Source: Paraburkholderia phytofirmans PsJN
GTDB taxonomy: Bacteria > Pseudomonadota > Gammaproteobacteria > Burkholderiales > Burkholderiaceae
NCBI RefSeq assembly: GCF_000020125.1
Contig: NC_010679.1
Location: forward strand, 1-64,000
Direction: 5' to 3'
Length of the DNA stretch: 64,000 nucleotides
In this document: piece by piece, positions 8,499 to 17,589 of the stretch
Layout of the letters: each line of letters starts with the position of its first letter
Numbering within the stretch: position 1 is the stretch's first letter
The notes under the pieces: model-generated
Databases searched by the model: none
Seen by the model: the letters and a program-made list of their open reading frames with translations, nothing else
What the model was told of the DNA's origin: nothing
Made by a program: the position numbers and the translations under genes

Positions 8499-9779
8499 AT
8501 GTCGTTGATTATCGACGCAACGCTTGCGATGGCTATCGGAGCTATCGCGATTTCCCAGGCCGACATGCAGGCGGTTCGCACGGCGCAGGTCAACAACGCT
8601 GTTCAGACCGGCCAATATATGTACGGCCTTCAGCAAGCGGTCAACAAGTACGTCGCTGTGAATGGTGATGTCATTTCTGGCCGTACCACCGGTTCGCTGA
8701 CCAATCCGACTGGCACTGCGATTACCATCGCGAATCCGACAGCGCCGACGCTCGCGGAATTGCAGACGAACGGCTTCCTGCCGGCAGGTTACACGACTAC
8801 GAACCCGTCTCAACTGTCCTTTGCGGTCAATATCACGCCGACTAACTGCCCAGGCGTTGGTTGCCAGCTTCCGGCAACAATCACATCCAGTCAGTACAAG
8901 GTCAACGGCGCGGTTCGGAATGATCTTCTTTCATACGCAGTCACCGCAGCGGGACTCGACGGCGGCCAATCGCTCGCAGGTAGTCCGGGACAGTACACGT
9001 CCTACGGGCGCACCTGGACGATGCCGAATTCAACCAACGCAGCCGGACAACTGATGATGCGAGCCGGCATGCTCACAACTGGTTACGTCGACACCCTGCC
9101 CTACTACAAACTCGATGGGTCACGGGCGCTCACCGGGCAGATGAACGCCAATGGGCAAAATATCGCTAACGTCGGCACCATGACCGCTAACCTCGCACAA
9201 GCGAACACGGTCAACGCCGGCACGGCGAACGTGAGCGGCACTGCGACCATCAACGGCAATGCGAACGTCGGCGGCACGGTGTCAGCCAATCAGGTTGTCG
9301 CCAACTACGCGCAGTCCAACGGCAATGCCTACGTTGCCGGCACGACGACAACCGGTGCGGTGAATACCAACTCCGCGACGGTCAACGGCGACGAGTATGT
9401 GGCGGGAAACCACACGGTCAACGGCGTTCTTACAGCGCACAACCTCGTGCAGCTTCCGGCGCTCGCCTGGGCCGGCTACGGCTGTAGTGGCAACGGCGTT
9501 ACGACCGATCCGAACGGCCAACTACTTTCTTGCCAATCCGGTGTGTGGACAGCGGCCGGATCAGTCAGCACTATCGCTGTCGATTCAGGTGGATGGCAGT
9601 CGTCGGCGATTGCAGCCTGTCCTGCCCCGTATACGCTGACGGGGGGAAGTTGTGACATGTATCGCGGCAGTGATGGTCGGGAAATTAGCCCCCGTACGTG
9701 CGCGCCGTCCGGCAACGCCTATTACTGCAATGAAGGGAACGGCGGCTCGTGCATCGCGCATGCCATTTGCGCGCAATAG
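8499..9779 (+). CDS. pilV: Minor pilin/adhesin PilV with currently expressed shufflon segment A
   Basis: A 426-aa tip adhesin of the thin pilus. The N-terminus is prepilin-like and hydrophobic (IIDATLAMAIGAIAI); the middle has an Asn/Thr/Ala/Gly-rich repetitive stretch (about 225-310) suggesting a fibrous beta structure. About 344 residues are constant; the sfx1 site at 9530 encodes CQSGVW, after which the C-terminus is exchangeable. The PilV C-terminus selects recipient cells in R64 mating. Start at ATG 8499 is chosen for the GAGGAGG site; a TTG at 8475 lies inside the attenuator tail. Confidence 0.85.
   Translation: MSLIIDATLAMAIGAIAISQADMQAVRTAQVNNAVQTGQYMYGLQQAVNKYVAVNGDVISGRTTGSLTNPTGTAITIANPTAPTLAELQTNGFLPAGYTTTNPSQLSFAVNITPTNCPGVGCQLPATITSSQYKVNGAVRNDLLSYAVTAAGLDGGQSLAGSPGQYTSYGRTWTMPNSTNAAGQLMMRAGMLTTGYVDTLPYYKLDGSRALTGQMNANGQNIANVGTMTANLAQANTVNAGTANVSGTATINGNANVGGTVSANQVVANYAQSNGNAYVAGTTTTGAVNTNSATVNGDEYVAGNHTVNGVLTAHNLVQLPALAWAGYGCSGNGVTTDPNGQLLSCQSGVWTAAGSVSTIAVDSGGWQSSAIAACPAPYTLTGGSCDMYRGSDGREISPRTCAPSGNAYYCNEGNGGSCIAHAICAQ
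9530..9549 (+). repeat. Shufflon site sfx1
   Basis: TTGCCAATCCGGTGTGTGGA at the end of constant pilV; the same core recurs at five further sites and resembles the R64 sfx repeat as I recall it. Confidence 0.85.
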
Positions 9780-9805
9780 TGCCCGTTAGAGACTGGAGCG
9801 TCGGT

Positions 9806-9825
9806 TTGCCAATCCGGTGTGTGGA
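9806..9825 (+). repeat. Shufflon site sfx2
   Basis: Core identical to sfx1 over 20 bp, direct orientation. Confidence 0.85.
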
Positions 9826-10037
9826 AAGCGCCTGGAAACTACGGTGGTCAGTACGTGATTCGCCACTACTTGGGCAGTGCGACCGTGGTGGCCGGTTCAA
9901 CAGGCTGTCAGTCGAACCCACTCACTGGAAATTGCTCCTGCCCGAGCGGATTTGGTGACTACGCGTACGATACGGGACAGTCCTACGCCAATAACGCGTG
10001 GGACTCGATGTACACCACGCATTTTTGCCTGCCATAG
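9806..10037 (+). CDS. Silent PilV C-terminal segment B
   Basis: An open frame begins in sfx2 (9806-9825) and encodes CQSGVWKAP... to ...THFCLP, about 75 residues with several Cys and no start codon of its own. It becomes expressed only when Rci joins it to the constant part of pilV. Confidence 0.8.
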
Positions 10038-10050
10038 CTGGGCGTCGCCC

Positions 10051-10070
10051 TTGCCAATCCGGTGTGTGGA
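10051..10070 (+). repeat. Shufflon site sfx3
   Basis: Core identical to sfx1; direct orientation. Its inverted partner (sfx4) is the site split by the 16.4-kb insertion. Confidence 0.85.
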
Positions 10071-10261
10071 CGGCAGCGGGGCAAACGTCCGCCGGCACGA
10101 TGTGCGGGATGTCGGATTTTGGAGCGGGAAATGGTGTCGAGCAAAATTCGACTTTGTGCCAGGGATTCGATCCCTATTACAACGGGTGCCCGGCCGGATA
10201 CTGGCGCGCGAACGTCGGCGCAATCTCTACGCACTGGCTGTACTCGTGCATCAAGTCGTAG
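10051..10261 (+). CDS. Silent PilV C-terminal segment C
   Basis: An open frame runs from sfx3 (CQSGVWTAAGQTS...) to a stop at 10261, about 70 residues, without its own start. It converges on segment D across a hairpin, the classical R64 two-ORF segment bounded by inverted sfx sites. Confidence 0.8.
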
Positions 10262-10272
10262 GTCACTGGACC

Positions 10273-10311
10273 CCTGCTGGACTCGAACTGATGATCGCTG
10301 AGTCCAGCAGG
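10273..10311. terminator. Hairpin between convergent shufflon segments C and D
   Basis: Perfect 12-bp inverted repeat (CCTGCTGGACTC / GAGTCCAGCAGG) with a 15-nt loop between two convergent C-terminal cassettes. There is no long T-run; a bidirectional terminator is likely. Confidence 0.55.
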
Positions 10312-10321
10312 ATCGGATAGA

Positions 10322-10555
10322 CTAAATCTTCATGCAGGCGGCCCAAACCTGTACTGATCCGCCGTTACATCGAGCGTACCAGCCGCCATCATTTCCCCAA
10401 AAGCTCGATTCCAAATTGCCGCCTTGGCAAGCACCACCGCCCGCTACGACTTGCTGACCGGCGGGGCAGTATGCCTCTGCGCTATTCGACGCTCCCAGCA
10501 CGGTTGTGCCGCCAACGGTGATGGTTGGGGTAGGTGATTTCCACAGACCGGATTG
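10322..10555 (-). CDS. Silent PilV C-terminal segment D
   Basis: On the minus strand an open frame begins in the sfx4 remnant (CQSGLWKSPT...) and ends ...VWAACMKI at a TAG (10322-10324); too short and start-less for ordinary gene finding. It encodes about 77 residues with the same Cys-rich style as segments A-C, E and F. Confidence 0.75.
   Translation of the reverse strand, partial: QSGLWKSPTPTITVGGTTVLGASNSAEAYCPAGQQVVAGGGACQGGNLESSFWGNDGGWYARCNGGSVQVWAACMKI
10540..10555 (-). repeat. Left half of split shufflon site sfx4
   Basis: The arm TCCACAGACCGGA and first core bases TTG of an inverted sfx are present, then the sequence switches to histidine-kinase code (ACGAAGCGATC). The remaining core (GCAA) is found 16.4 kb away at 26945. 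Confidence 0.85.
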
Positions 10556-10998
10556 ACGAAGCGATCGCCGTCATCAGGCGCGATATTGAGCGCCAGAGTG
10601 GCGCGCTGACACGTCGTCTTGCCAGGAACCTGCCGCTGATACTGGGCGACCGTGTGCAGCTCCAGCAGGTACTCATCAACTTTATCATCAACGCTTTGCA
10701 GTCGATGGCGAGCGTCGACGGCAGGCGCGAACTCACTGTCCAGTCCCGCATGGACCCGGATGGCAACGTTGTAGTAGCAGTCAGGGACACGGGCACCGGC
10801 ATCCAGGAAGCCAATCTTCCACAACTCTTCGAACCATTCTTTACGACACGCAGTTCCGGCATGGGAATGGGGCTGGCCATTTCCAGTTCTATTGTCGAGG
10901 CCCATCGTGGCGAAATCTGGGCCTCCAACAACCCTGAAGGTGGGGCGACGTTCTCGTTCAGCCTCCCGCCAGCGGTAAAGGAGGAGGTGGGGATGTGA
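10556..10998 (+). pseudogene. 3' part of split PAS histidine kinase (HATPase domain)
   Basis: Encodes the end of the dimerisation region and the ATP-binding domain: N-box VLINFIINALQSM, G1 'VRDTGTGI', then GMGMGLAISSSIVEAHRGEI and a C-terminal GATFSFSLP. The start codon and phospho-acceptor half are at 25549-26944. In this arrangement it has no normal start (an in-frame ATT at 10534 lies in shufflon DNA). Confidence 0.85.
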
Positions 10999-11033
10999 CG
11001 CGCGGCGACAGCGTGCGCATGGTTAGGTTCACC

Positions 11034-11047
11034 TATACATTCGTACG
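11034..11047. promoter_or_regulatory. TATAC-N4-GTATA box 1
   Basis: TATACATTCGTACG, 68 bp before the receiver gene at 11115; one of six such boxes, all inside the inserted block. Confidence 0.5.
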
Positions 11048-11114
11048 ATGTCACCGAACGCCGTTGTGAAGTAATCTGCGAATCAGAAGAGACAGGCGGC
11101 ATCGACCACACGTC

Positions 11115-11516
11115 ATGCCGGGAGAGAATAGTCGAGGGGGCATTTTGCAAATTACGCCAATCGTTTCCATTGTCGACGACGATTCAGCCGTCCGTGTCGC
11201 GTTAGGCAGCCTTATCCGGTCGCTTGGCTGGCAGGTACGCATGTATGAATCGGCAGAGGCATTTCTTGCATCCGGACAGGTCGCCCAGACCTCCTGCCTG
11301 ATTTCCGACATCCGCATGCCCGGAATGTCGGGTATTGAAATGCATGAGCGCCTTCGTGCCCAGGGACATGCCCCGGTCACCATCTTTATCAGTGCCTACC
11401 CGACGCCGGCATTGCAGGCAAAAGCCGCGAGTAACGGCGCACTTGTGCTGCTGCAGAAGCCTTACCAGGCCACGGCAATGACTCACTGGCTCTCGGTCGC
11501 TCTGGGCAATCCCTAG
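11115..11516 (+). CDS. Single-domain response regulator (FixJ-type receiver)
   Basis: A 133-aa receiver domain without output domain: acidic pocket VDDDSA near 20, phospho-acceptor Asp in SDIRMPGMSG near 60, Lys in LLQKPY near 115. It follows the kinase 3' half by 117 bp, so in the ancestral circle it was the kinase's downstream partner. It is clearly paralogous to 22799-23239 (same SCLISDIRMPG.SGIEMH core). It probably passes or drains phosphate within the local FixJ-type network. A TTG at 11143 is an alternative start. Confidence 0.8.
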   Translation: MPGENSRGGILQITPIVSIVDDDSAVRVALGSLIRSLGWQVRMYESAEAFLASGQVAQTSCLISDIRMPGMSGIEMHERLRAQGHAPVTIFISAYPTPALQAKAASNGALVLLQKPYQATAMTHWLSVALGNP

Positions 11517-11725
11517 CGAATCAGCGAGGCCGTGCAGGCACCCTGCTCGTCGGCCGCTCGCCGCGCATCTTCAATGCCGCGGAGAAATAAAGCTTCAAAG
11601 ACGACAGACGGTAAAAAGTTATACCCATCGAAATAGATGCACTGCGCGGTCTCGGGACAGGTCCAATCTGGATAAAAACTATGGGTCGGAAATCGGTGGA
11701 TTTTAACAGTCCGACATTCACCCAC
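11513..11725 (-). CDS. Hypothetical 70-aa protein
   Basis: Frame on the minus strand with a GTG start, overlapping the end of the receiver gene by 4 bp. The sequence has a globular look (SFYPDWTCPETAQCIYFDGYNFLPSVVFEAL). It is vaguely reminiscent of DUF1488 proteins, which I cannot confirm. The rest of 11726-12037 holds no convincing gene, only the upstream region of the MarR gene. Confidence 0.35.
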   Translation of the reverse strand: MGECRTVKIHRFPTHSFYPDWTCPETAQCIYFDGYNFLPSVVFEALFLRGIEDARRAADEQGACTASLIR

Positions 11726-12012
11726 AGCTCGACCTGATGATTAACGGTTCAATCGCAATTGCTTTTGCGGCAAGAAGCACGGATACTCGTTGTCGAGCTT
11801 GGCTAAGTGGCCCTGCTGGAACACGAATCCTTTGCTGAGAGCGCAAACTGCGGCACGGAGATAGAATGCGTGAACCGAAGTGGGCGAAGCACACGTCCCG
11901 TTTCCCGACGAAAGAATGGCAGAATCGCATCATCGTAGACACGCTGACTTGCTTTGTTTAGGGTAGTCTTGAAACAATCATATTATTAATCCATTCAGAC
12001 CTAAGACCGGTT

Positions 12013-12036
12013 TGTTGAAAAATATTCAATCAATCC
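12013..12036. promoter_or_regulatory. Possible MarR operator
   Basis: TTGTTGAAAAATATTCAATC contains the inverted repeat TTGAA-N5-TTCAA immediately before the marR-like ATG at 12038; MarR proteins often repress from such AT-rich palindromes. Confidence 0.35.
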
Positions 12037-12037
12037 A

Positions 12038-12550
12038 ATGAAGAGCGAAGACGAAAATTTACCGCATAGCGAATTTCGACTGAAAGATTGGCGCAACGCA
12101 AGATTCGTTTTTTTGGGAAATAAGCTGACCCTGGCACTCGCGGAGATGTACGAAGCAGAATTTGATCTCTCACAAACAGAGTGGAGAATTATTGCTGCCG
12201 TGGCTGAGCATGCCCCCATGTCCGCCAAGGATCTTGCTGAATTTATTGTTATTGATATTTTTTCGATTACTCGGGCCACATCCGCTTTGGTAAAAAGAGG
12301 GCTTTTGACCCGGCGGGTAAACCAGCAAGATCGGCGAAAGATTGAGTTAAGGCTTTCCGCACGAGGGCGCAAAGTTTATGACCAGATAGTGCCCGTAGCG
12401 CTCGCAGTTGAGCGGGCTGTGTTCAGTGTCTTGTCGAAGAACGAATCAAATCAACTCGACCATATTCTTTTAAAACTAGAGGAGCATATCGGCCAGTTGC
12501 TCACACCTGATCGCTCATGGAAGTCGTTTGTGGCTGATCCGAAGTCTTAA
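12038..12550 (+). CDS. MarR-family transcriptional regulator
   Basis: A 170-aa winged-helix regulator. The recognition region is 'MSAKDLAEFIVIDIFSITRATSALVKRGLLTRR' (split here: MSAKDLAEF..., then SITRATSALVKRGLL), followed by the wing 'QDRRKIELRLSARGRK', both typical of MarR. It lies convergent to the oxygenase/reductase/transporter genes and is the best candidate for their substrate-responsive repressor. AT-rich relative to its surroundings. Confidence 0.8.
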   Translation: MKSEDENLPHSEFRLKDWRNARFVFLGNKLTLALAEMYEAEFDLSQTEWRIIAAVAEHAPMSAKDLAEFIVIDIFSITRATSALVKRGLLTRRVNQQDRRKIELRLSARGRKVYDQIVPVALAVERAVFSVLSKNESNQLDHILLKLEEHIGQLLTPDRSWKSFVADPKS

Positions 12551-12753
12551 CGGACACAGCGTGCCGATATTTTCAGTAACGGTGACTATTGGCATATATG
12601 TCCCCGAATCAGGCTACTGATGATATCAAGATGATTGCATTCAGCCCTATCTTTGGGATAGGGCATGCAGACCGCAGCGCTACATATCAAGTAAGTTGGC
12701 CCCCGCCGAGCCCATGAGGTGTTGCTGCGGCCTGCTGGTTTTCTGGCTTGCGA

Positions 12754-13758
12754 CTACATGTCTAAAGTAATTTCTTCAGATGCACTCCAGGAGACGCATG
12801 TACACATGTATTTTTGTGACTTCTTTTCCTCTTCCGATAAAAACATGTCGCGATGAAGCGGCGCGCCACTCATAACCGACACTGCACATATGCCACACTC
12901 GCCACGCTTGCACCCGTAAAGCGGATCGAGCCCATTGCGCACCATTGCATCGACTATAGTTTCTGGCTGCTCTACCACAATGGTCTTATTTCTCTTTGCA
13001 AAATGTACGGTCAACTTTGGGTTGGGAGCGCCTCGAATACCACCAAAGTTTTCAGATCGCACTGTGCCGCGATTCCATTGCTGCCGCTCACAGATTCGGG
13101 AAATAGCCCGGATGAAGGGCTCCGGACCGCACACGTAAATACGTTGCGCGTCCACCGGGTCGCGTAGCAGATTCTCGAAATCGTAATAGCGCTGCATCTG
13201 TCCGTTATCCGCGTGACACTCGACCTCGGCGAAGGCACTTTGCTTCAACCGCTCGAGAAGCGGAGCATCTTCCATATCGCGTACACAATAAATAACACGA
13301 TGCCTGATTTTCAATCTGGACAGTTGCGACGACAGCGAGTAAATCGGAGTAATGCCGATCCCGCCTGCTATGAGCAGGTGGCTGGTAGCGCTTGCGTCCA
13401 GTGAGAAACCGTTGACTGGCCTGCGCGCCTCCAATATTCCCCCCTCGGATACCGCGTCATGCAAATAGCGCGACCCGCCCCGCCCTGTCTCTTCCCGCTT
13501 GATCGCAATCTCAAACACCGAACGATCAGCTGGATTTCCAATCAGTGAATAGGCATTCCAGGCTTGCCGGCCATCGGGGAGTGTGACTTTGACCTCAATG
13601 TGTGCGCCCGCTTCATGCCGCGGAAGAATTCGACCATCCGTACTGCGCAGCCGCAATAGCTTCGTGTTGCAAGTCAACGAGACAACTTCGCTAACCGTAA
13701 GGTGCATCGTATCCGCGTCGACCTTGCTTTCGAATCCATTCATTGTTGATAGTGACAT
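12754..13758 (-). CDS. Phthalate dioxygenase reductase-like oxidoreductase
   Basis: A 334-aa electron-transfer partner for the upstream Rieske oxygenase: N-terminal FMN/FAD domain (NAYSLIGNP), NAD-binding domain (HLLIAGGIGITPIYSL), and a C-terminal plant-type [2Fe-2S] domain with Cys ligands in CKRGECGICAVS and a last Cys in YMCTC. This FMN-NAD-2Fe2S order is that of the phthalate dioxygenase reductase/VanB family. Start at ATG 13758 is chosen for the AGAGGAAAG site; the longer frame to 13902 overlaps the oxygenase gene. Confidence 0.82.
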   Translation of the reverse strand: MSLSTMNGFESKVDADTMHLTVSEVVSLTCNTKLLRLRSTDGRILPRHEAGAHIEVKVTLPDGRQAWNAYSLIGNPADRSVFEIAIKREETGRGGSRYLHDAVSEGGILEARRPVNGFSLDASATSHLLIAGGIGITPIYSLSSQLSRLKIRHRVIYCVRDMEDAPLLERLKQSAFAEVECHADNGQMQRYYDFENLLRDPVDAQRIYVCGPEPFIRAISRICERQQWNRGTVRSENFGGIRGAPNPKLTVHFAKRNKTIVVEQPETIVDAMVRNGLDPLYGCKRGECGICAVSVMSGAPLHRDMFLSEEEKKSQKYMCTCVSWSASEEITLDM

Positions 13759-13771
13759 GTTCTTTCCTCTT

Positions 13772-15064
13772 TCAACTTGCCTGTTTTTCAGTTCTCGTTT
13801 GAATACCGATGGTCTCGAGTACCCCAGGAACATGGTCAAAATCTGTCGGATCTTCATGCAAGCCCGAATAGCTCTGCACCTTATATATATCGCCGCCCGC
13901 ACTCGTGCGCGGCAACACGCCGTTCACCACTTCCCTGGCGGCGCGAAGCATGAGATTACGCATTGCCACAATCGAGGTGTCACTGGAGGCCAGGTGTTCG
14001 CGCGACCGATCCACAATAGGACCGCAACTTTCAGTTACCACCGCATCTTGCCCACGGACACCATGAATGCCTGTGAACGAAACCTCACGCTGGACGTTGC
14101 GGTCCAGCAGATAATCATTGCTCTTGTTCTCTACCGGTGTGGTCGTTCCTGGAATGACGCTACGATGGGCAACAACACCGTCTTTCCATAGGCCAAGTTC
14201 AGCGGCATCAGGTGGCCCATCTTTACGGTAGGTCACACATATCGACCAAAGGCTTTCATTGTCACGTGGAATCCACACGCGCCACACCCGTGAATTCTGA
14301 TCGTCACTGGGTGCGATCATGGTGTAAAAAGGCATCAAGAACAGATCTACACGCCAGAAAAATGGTTGGTCATTCTTTACGTGACGGCGTGCCCCGCAAG
14401 CAAGGCCAAAGTCGGTTTCCAGAATTTTCCAGCGCGGCGCCTGGCCCTCCTGGAAATATGAGCCGAACAGAGATTCCTTCGGTACTTGAGGATTGTCCAG
14501 GCGACGATGCAAAAAGGCGACGTGCGCTTCGTCGACTTCTCCCTCAAGCGCTTGCAGGAAGTTGCAGTCTTGCTGCCAACGCGACATATGTCGATGCGAT
14601 GCCGGATATTCCATCCACTCGAATCGCGGCAATTCAGGGGCAGGTGTTTCGCTGCCCATATATACCCACGCCAGGCCTGCAAATTCGCGTACTGGATAAG
14701 ACTTGATCTTCATGCATTCCCGGATAGTGCTTGAGGCCGGCTCAGACGGCATATCCACACAACTTCCATTGACGTCAAATTTCCAGCCGTGATAGATGCA
14801 CCGTATGCCATTTTCCTCATTGCGACCGTAAAACAGACTCGCGGCCCGATGCGGACAGAACTCGTCAATCATGCCCAGCTTGCCGTTACTGTCTCTGAAC
14901 ACAATCAAGTCTTCTCCCAGCAACTTGATACGCTGCGGTGGAGCGTCAGCCGCGGGGAGTTCGTGTTCGCAGAGAAATGGAATCCAATGGCTTCTGATCA
15001 TCTCTCCCATCGGACTATCCGCGTCCGTATTCGTAAGCAATGCATTCTCTTGTTGTGTAATCAC
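13772..15064 (-). CDS. Rieske aromatic ring-hydroxylating oxygenase, phthalate 4,5-dioxygenase-like
   Basis: A 430-aa oxygenase subunit. The Rieske [2Fe-2S] ligands are visible as CPHR (~70) and CIYHGW (~89). The mononuclear iron motif is DEAHVAFLH (~178), with a further acidic residue expected downstream. Overall layout (PMGEMIRSHWIPFL, LLGEDLIVFRD, 'DMPSEP') is the phthalate 4,5-dioxygenase type rather than the vanillate demethylase type. It is co-oriented with the reductase (13 bp) and the transporter (5 bp), forming an uptake-plus-oxidation operon. Exact substrate not inferable. Confidence 0.82.
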   Translation of the reverse strand: MITQQENALLTNTDADSPMGEMIRSHWIPFLCEHELPAADAPPQRIKLLGEDLIVFRDSNGKLGMIDEFCPHRAASLFYGRNEENGIRCIYHGWKFDVNGSCVDMPSEPASSTIRECMKIKSYPVREFAGLAWVYMGSETPAPELPRFEWMEYPASHRHMSRWQQDCNFLQALEGEVDEAHVAFLHRRLDNPQVPKESLFGSYFQEGQAPRWKILETDFGLACGARRHVKNDQPFFWRVDLFLMPFYTMIAPSDDQNSRVWRVWIPRDNESLWSICVTYRKDGPPDAAELGLWKDGVVAHRSVIPGTTTPVENKSNDYLLDRNVQREVSFTGIHGVRGQDAVVTESCGPIVDRSREHLASSDTSIVAMRNLMLRAAREVVNGVLPRTSAGGDIYKVQSYSGLHEDPTDFDHVPGVLETIGIQTRTEKQAS

Positions 15065-15069
15065 GGGAG

Positions 15070-16416
15070 TTACTCCTTACCTTGTTTGATGAGCCCACCA
15101 TCGTGGGAGATCGGATTTGATATTCCGGCGTCGGCAGACCGCCGGGACTCGTTCGTTTGAATCAGTCGGGAGAACTTCATCCTCGATTTCTCCGGGTTGA
15201 CCAGATAGAGGCCAATCAGTCCGGATAACACGAGCAGCGCTCCCAATAGCTCAAATCCATGCTCGAAACCCTTGGCAGGGTTGAGCGTGTCATTGATAAC
15301 GAAACCCATTACTGCGGGGGCCACCAGGCCGGCCACGGTGCCGATCGAGTTGTGTATCCCGAGCAGCGCCCCGCGTTGTCGCACGGATACGATCTCGCCC
15401 AGCATCAGCGGACCCAGCCACCCAATGAACTGAATCATCGCGCTGCCAGCAGCAAGGCACGCGACCTTCGCTCCCGGGCTCGCGATTGAGCCAATACCCC
15501 AGAAGATTGCCCCAGCCATGACAATCGCACCGCTAGCCAGTGCGCCTCTTGCCATCCTGGATGACATACCATTGGCCAGCAGCTTTTCGGAAACCCACGA
15601 CAGCGCAATCGCGACCGGAATCTGCGCCACCATGATCATCGAAAACAACCATCCCGCAGATGTCGCCGAATAGCCCAGGCCCATGCGCAGATAGGCTGGA
15701 ATCCACGTGAAGCAAAGCGCCACCACAGCGAATGCAGCGAACCACAAAATGAAATTGCCGATGACCGTGGGGTCGGTCAACAGCGTTCCGTAAGGCACGA
15801 CCTCTCGATCGTCCTGCTCCTGTGTTGCTCCCTTGACGTCGACCGTTCCTTCAGCACCCAGAAGCAACCACAGCACGACCCAGACGATGCCTATCACCCC
15901 AAGCGCGAGGAATGCCGAATGCCAACCGTAACGCACGATGAAGTACGTCAAGATCGGTCCGGCCAGCATCATGCCGGTAAAGGGTCCTTGAGCAATGATC
16001 GCGTTCGGAACACTACGCTCATGGTTATCGAACCATTTGTAGCAGGCATGTAACGCAACCGGATAGGCCGGCCCCTCCCCCACGCCAAGCAAGATCCGGC
16101 ACGCAATCAACATGGGCAGGCTTACGTTGCCGATCATGGGAAATTGCACGATGGCCCACGTAGTGGCCAGAAAGGCCAGGATCCAGCGTGTCTTCACGCG
16201 ATTGGCGACGAATCCGAATACGATCCCGGAAACGGAATACAACAGGAAGAAACTGCTGCCGATCAACCCAAACTGCCTGGGCGTCAGTGACATATCGTGC
16301 ATGAGGGACACGGCAACTAATCCGATGACTGCTTTGTCGGCATAGTTAATGACCATGAACAGGAACAACAGGGCCACGACGATCCAGGCCCGCCATTTAC
16401 CGTGAAATGAAAACAT
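15070..16416 (-). CDS. MFS transporter (anion:cation symporter-like)
   Basis: A 448-aa 12-helix major facilitator. Helix 1 ends MVINYADKAVIGL, as in the ACS (organic anion) family, and the helix 4-5 region has 'RILLGVGEGPAYPVALHA', typical of phthalate/galactonate transporters. As first gene of the operon it likely imports the aromatic acid oxidised by the downstream oxygenase. Confidence 0.8.
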   Translation of the reverse strand: MFSFHGKWRAWIVVALLFLFMVINYADKAVIGLVAVSLMHDMSLTPRQFGLIGSSFFLLYSVSGIVFGFVANRVKTRWILAFLATTWAIVQFPMIGNVSLPMLIACRILLGVGEGPAYPVALHACYKWFDNHERSVPNAIIAQGPFTGMMLAGPILTYFIVRYGWHSAFLALGVIGIVWVVLWLLLGAEGTVDVKGATQEQDDREVVPYGTLLTDPTVIGNFILWFAAFAVVALCFTWIPAYLRMGLGYSATSAGWLFSMIMVAQIPVAIALSWVSEKLLANGMSSRMARGALASGAIVMAGAIFWGIGSIASPGAKVACLAAGSAMIQFIGWLGPLMLGEIVSVRQRGALLGIHNSIGTVAGLVAPAVMGFVINDTLNPAKGFEHGFELLGALLVLSGLIGLYLVNPEKSRMKFSRLIQTNESRRSADAGISNPISHDGGLIKQGKE

Positions 16417-17006
16417 GTCTCCGCCTATTATTTATATGAATACGACAATTCAATCGCTCGAAATCACGTAGCTTTTTTATTATTTAGACCAATAGCCCAA
16501 GCGGTACGCTCTACCTCGTCAGGCTGCATTGCTAATAAAGCGAAATGCCAATTCCGTCGAACACCGACAGGCCACGGCGCGGCCCACGTATGGACCAAAC
16601 TCACAAGCCATCAGACAAAATTTCGTTCTCTGAAAAGTTCCATCCCGTCTCGTTCCCAGCGCGAGCAACGAGCCGATTGATCAGCACCCGTCTCCAGGGC
16701 ACGTGATCACCATCATATGAGCAAATTTCAATTATTGCAAATTGCAAATTGCAATTAATTGACGTCGATGGCGCGCTCGCGACATGGAGGCGACCCGCAG
16801 CACGGGCGTGGCGCCGCGCCGCCTGATCAGACCGGGTGCATCAATGAATAAGGAGGGAGGGCGCTACGCGCCCGACATGACGTATTCGCAAGCCTTTGCC
16901 GGACGCCCCTCGGGGTTAGGGGACAACTTTCCAGATAGAAGTTTGCGCTTGAAAAACCGGGCAGATCTGCACGGGTTGTGCCACTGAAAGTGATCGACCT
17001 ACGCGC
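16417..17006. promoter_or_regulatory. Operon upstream region with TTGCAA repeats; no gene seen
   Basis: About 590 bp between the MFS start and the broken LysR gene. At 16733-16758 ATTGCAA is repeated three times in tandem followed by TTAATTGA; such repeats suit a MarR or LysR operator. The 67-codon frame at 16784-16987 has no recognisable features and is not called. Confidence 0.4.
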
Positions 17007-17494
17007 TCAATACCCGGTTCGCCGGAGTAATCGAATCAGGTTCAGGAAACCCGGCAGACTCGAATTTTGCTCATTCTTCCGGTACACGCAGTACACGCTG
17101 CTAGTGGGCTTCGGCTTGAGTGCTTTCACGAAGGCGACCCCCGGTAGATGAATACTCATAGCCGAAATTGGTACGAGTGCCAGACCAATCCCGGCGGAGA
17201 CAAGGGTCAGACAGGCCATCAAATCTTCGGTTTCCTTGACAACATTGGGGGTAAAGCCTGCCTCTTCGCAAAACCGTAGCACCTCGTCTGCGAAGCTCGG
17301 TCGTGACATACCAGGGAAAACCACCATGGGTTCATCGCGCAATGCAGCGATTGGCAAGCTGCTTCGTCTGGCAAGCGGATGCGATGACGCAACGGCGAGG
17401 ACGACCGGTTCGCGAACCACTTCTTCGCACTCGATGTCCGGTTCGTTGCGGTATTGCCTGGCGAAACCAATGTCGAGCCACCCGTCACGGAGTG
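17007..17494 (-). pseudogene. LysR-type regulator, C-terminal fragment cut by IS
   Basis: About 160 residues of a LysR substrate-binding domain ('LRDGWLDIGFARQY', 'VLAVASSHPLARR', 'DLMACLTLVSAGIGLALVP'). The N-terminal HTH part is missing: the frame runs straight into the IS end at 17495, and the other IS flank is a different gene. It was presumably a regulator of the aromatic operon before the rearrangement. Confidence 0.8.
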
Positions 17495-17589
17495 TGAGCG
17501 TGAGCACGTAAATCGATGGGGCAATGAGCAACATAAATGATGTTCGAGGGACGAAGTAAAACGGGAGCGATGAAGCTCCCGTTGTCGTT

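Noticed and set aside
16784..16987. 67-codon frame in the upstream region of the aromatic operon
   Set aside because: No ribosome site of quality, no recognisable sequence, overlaps probable regulatory DNA.
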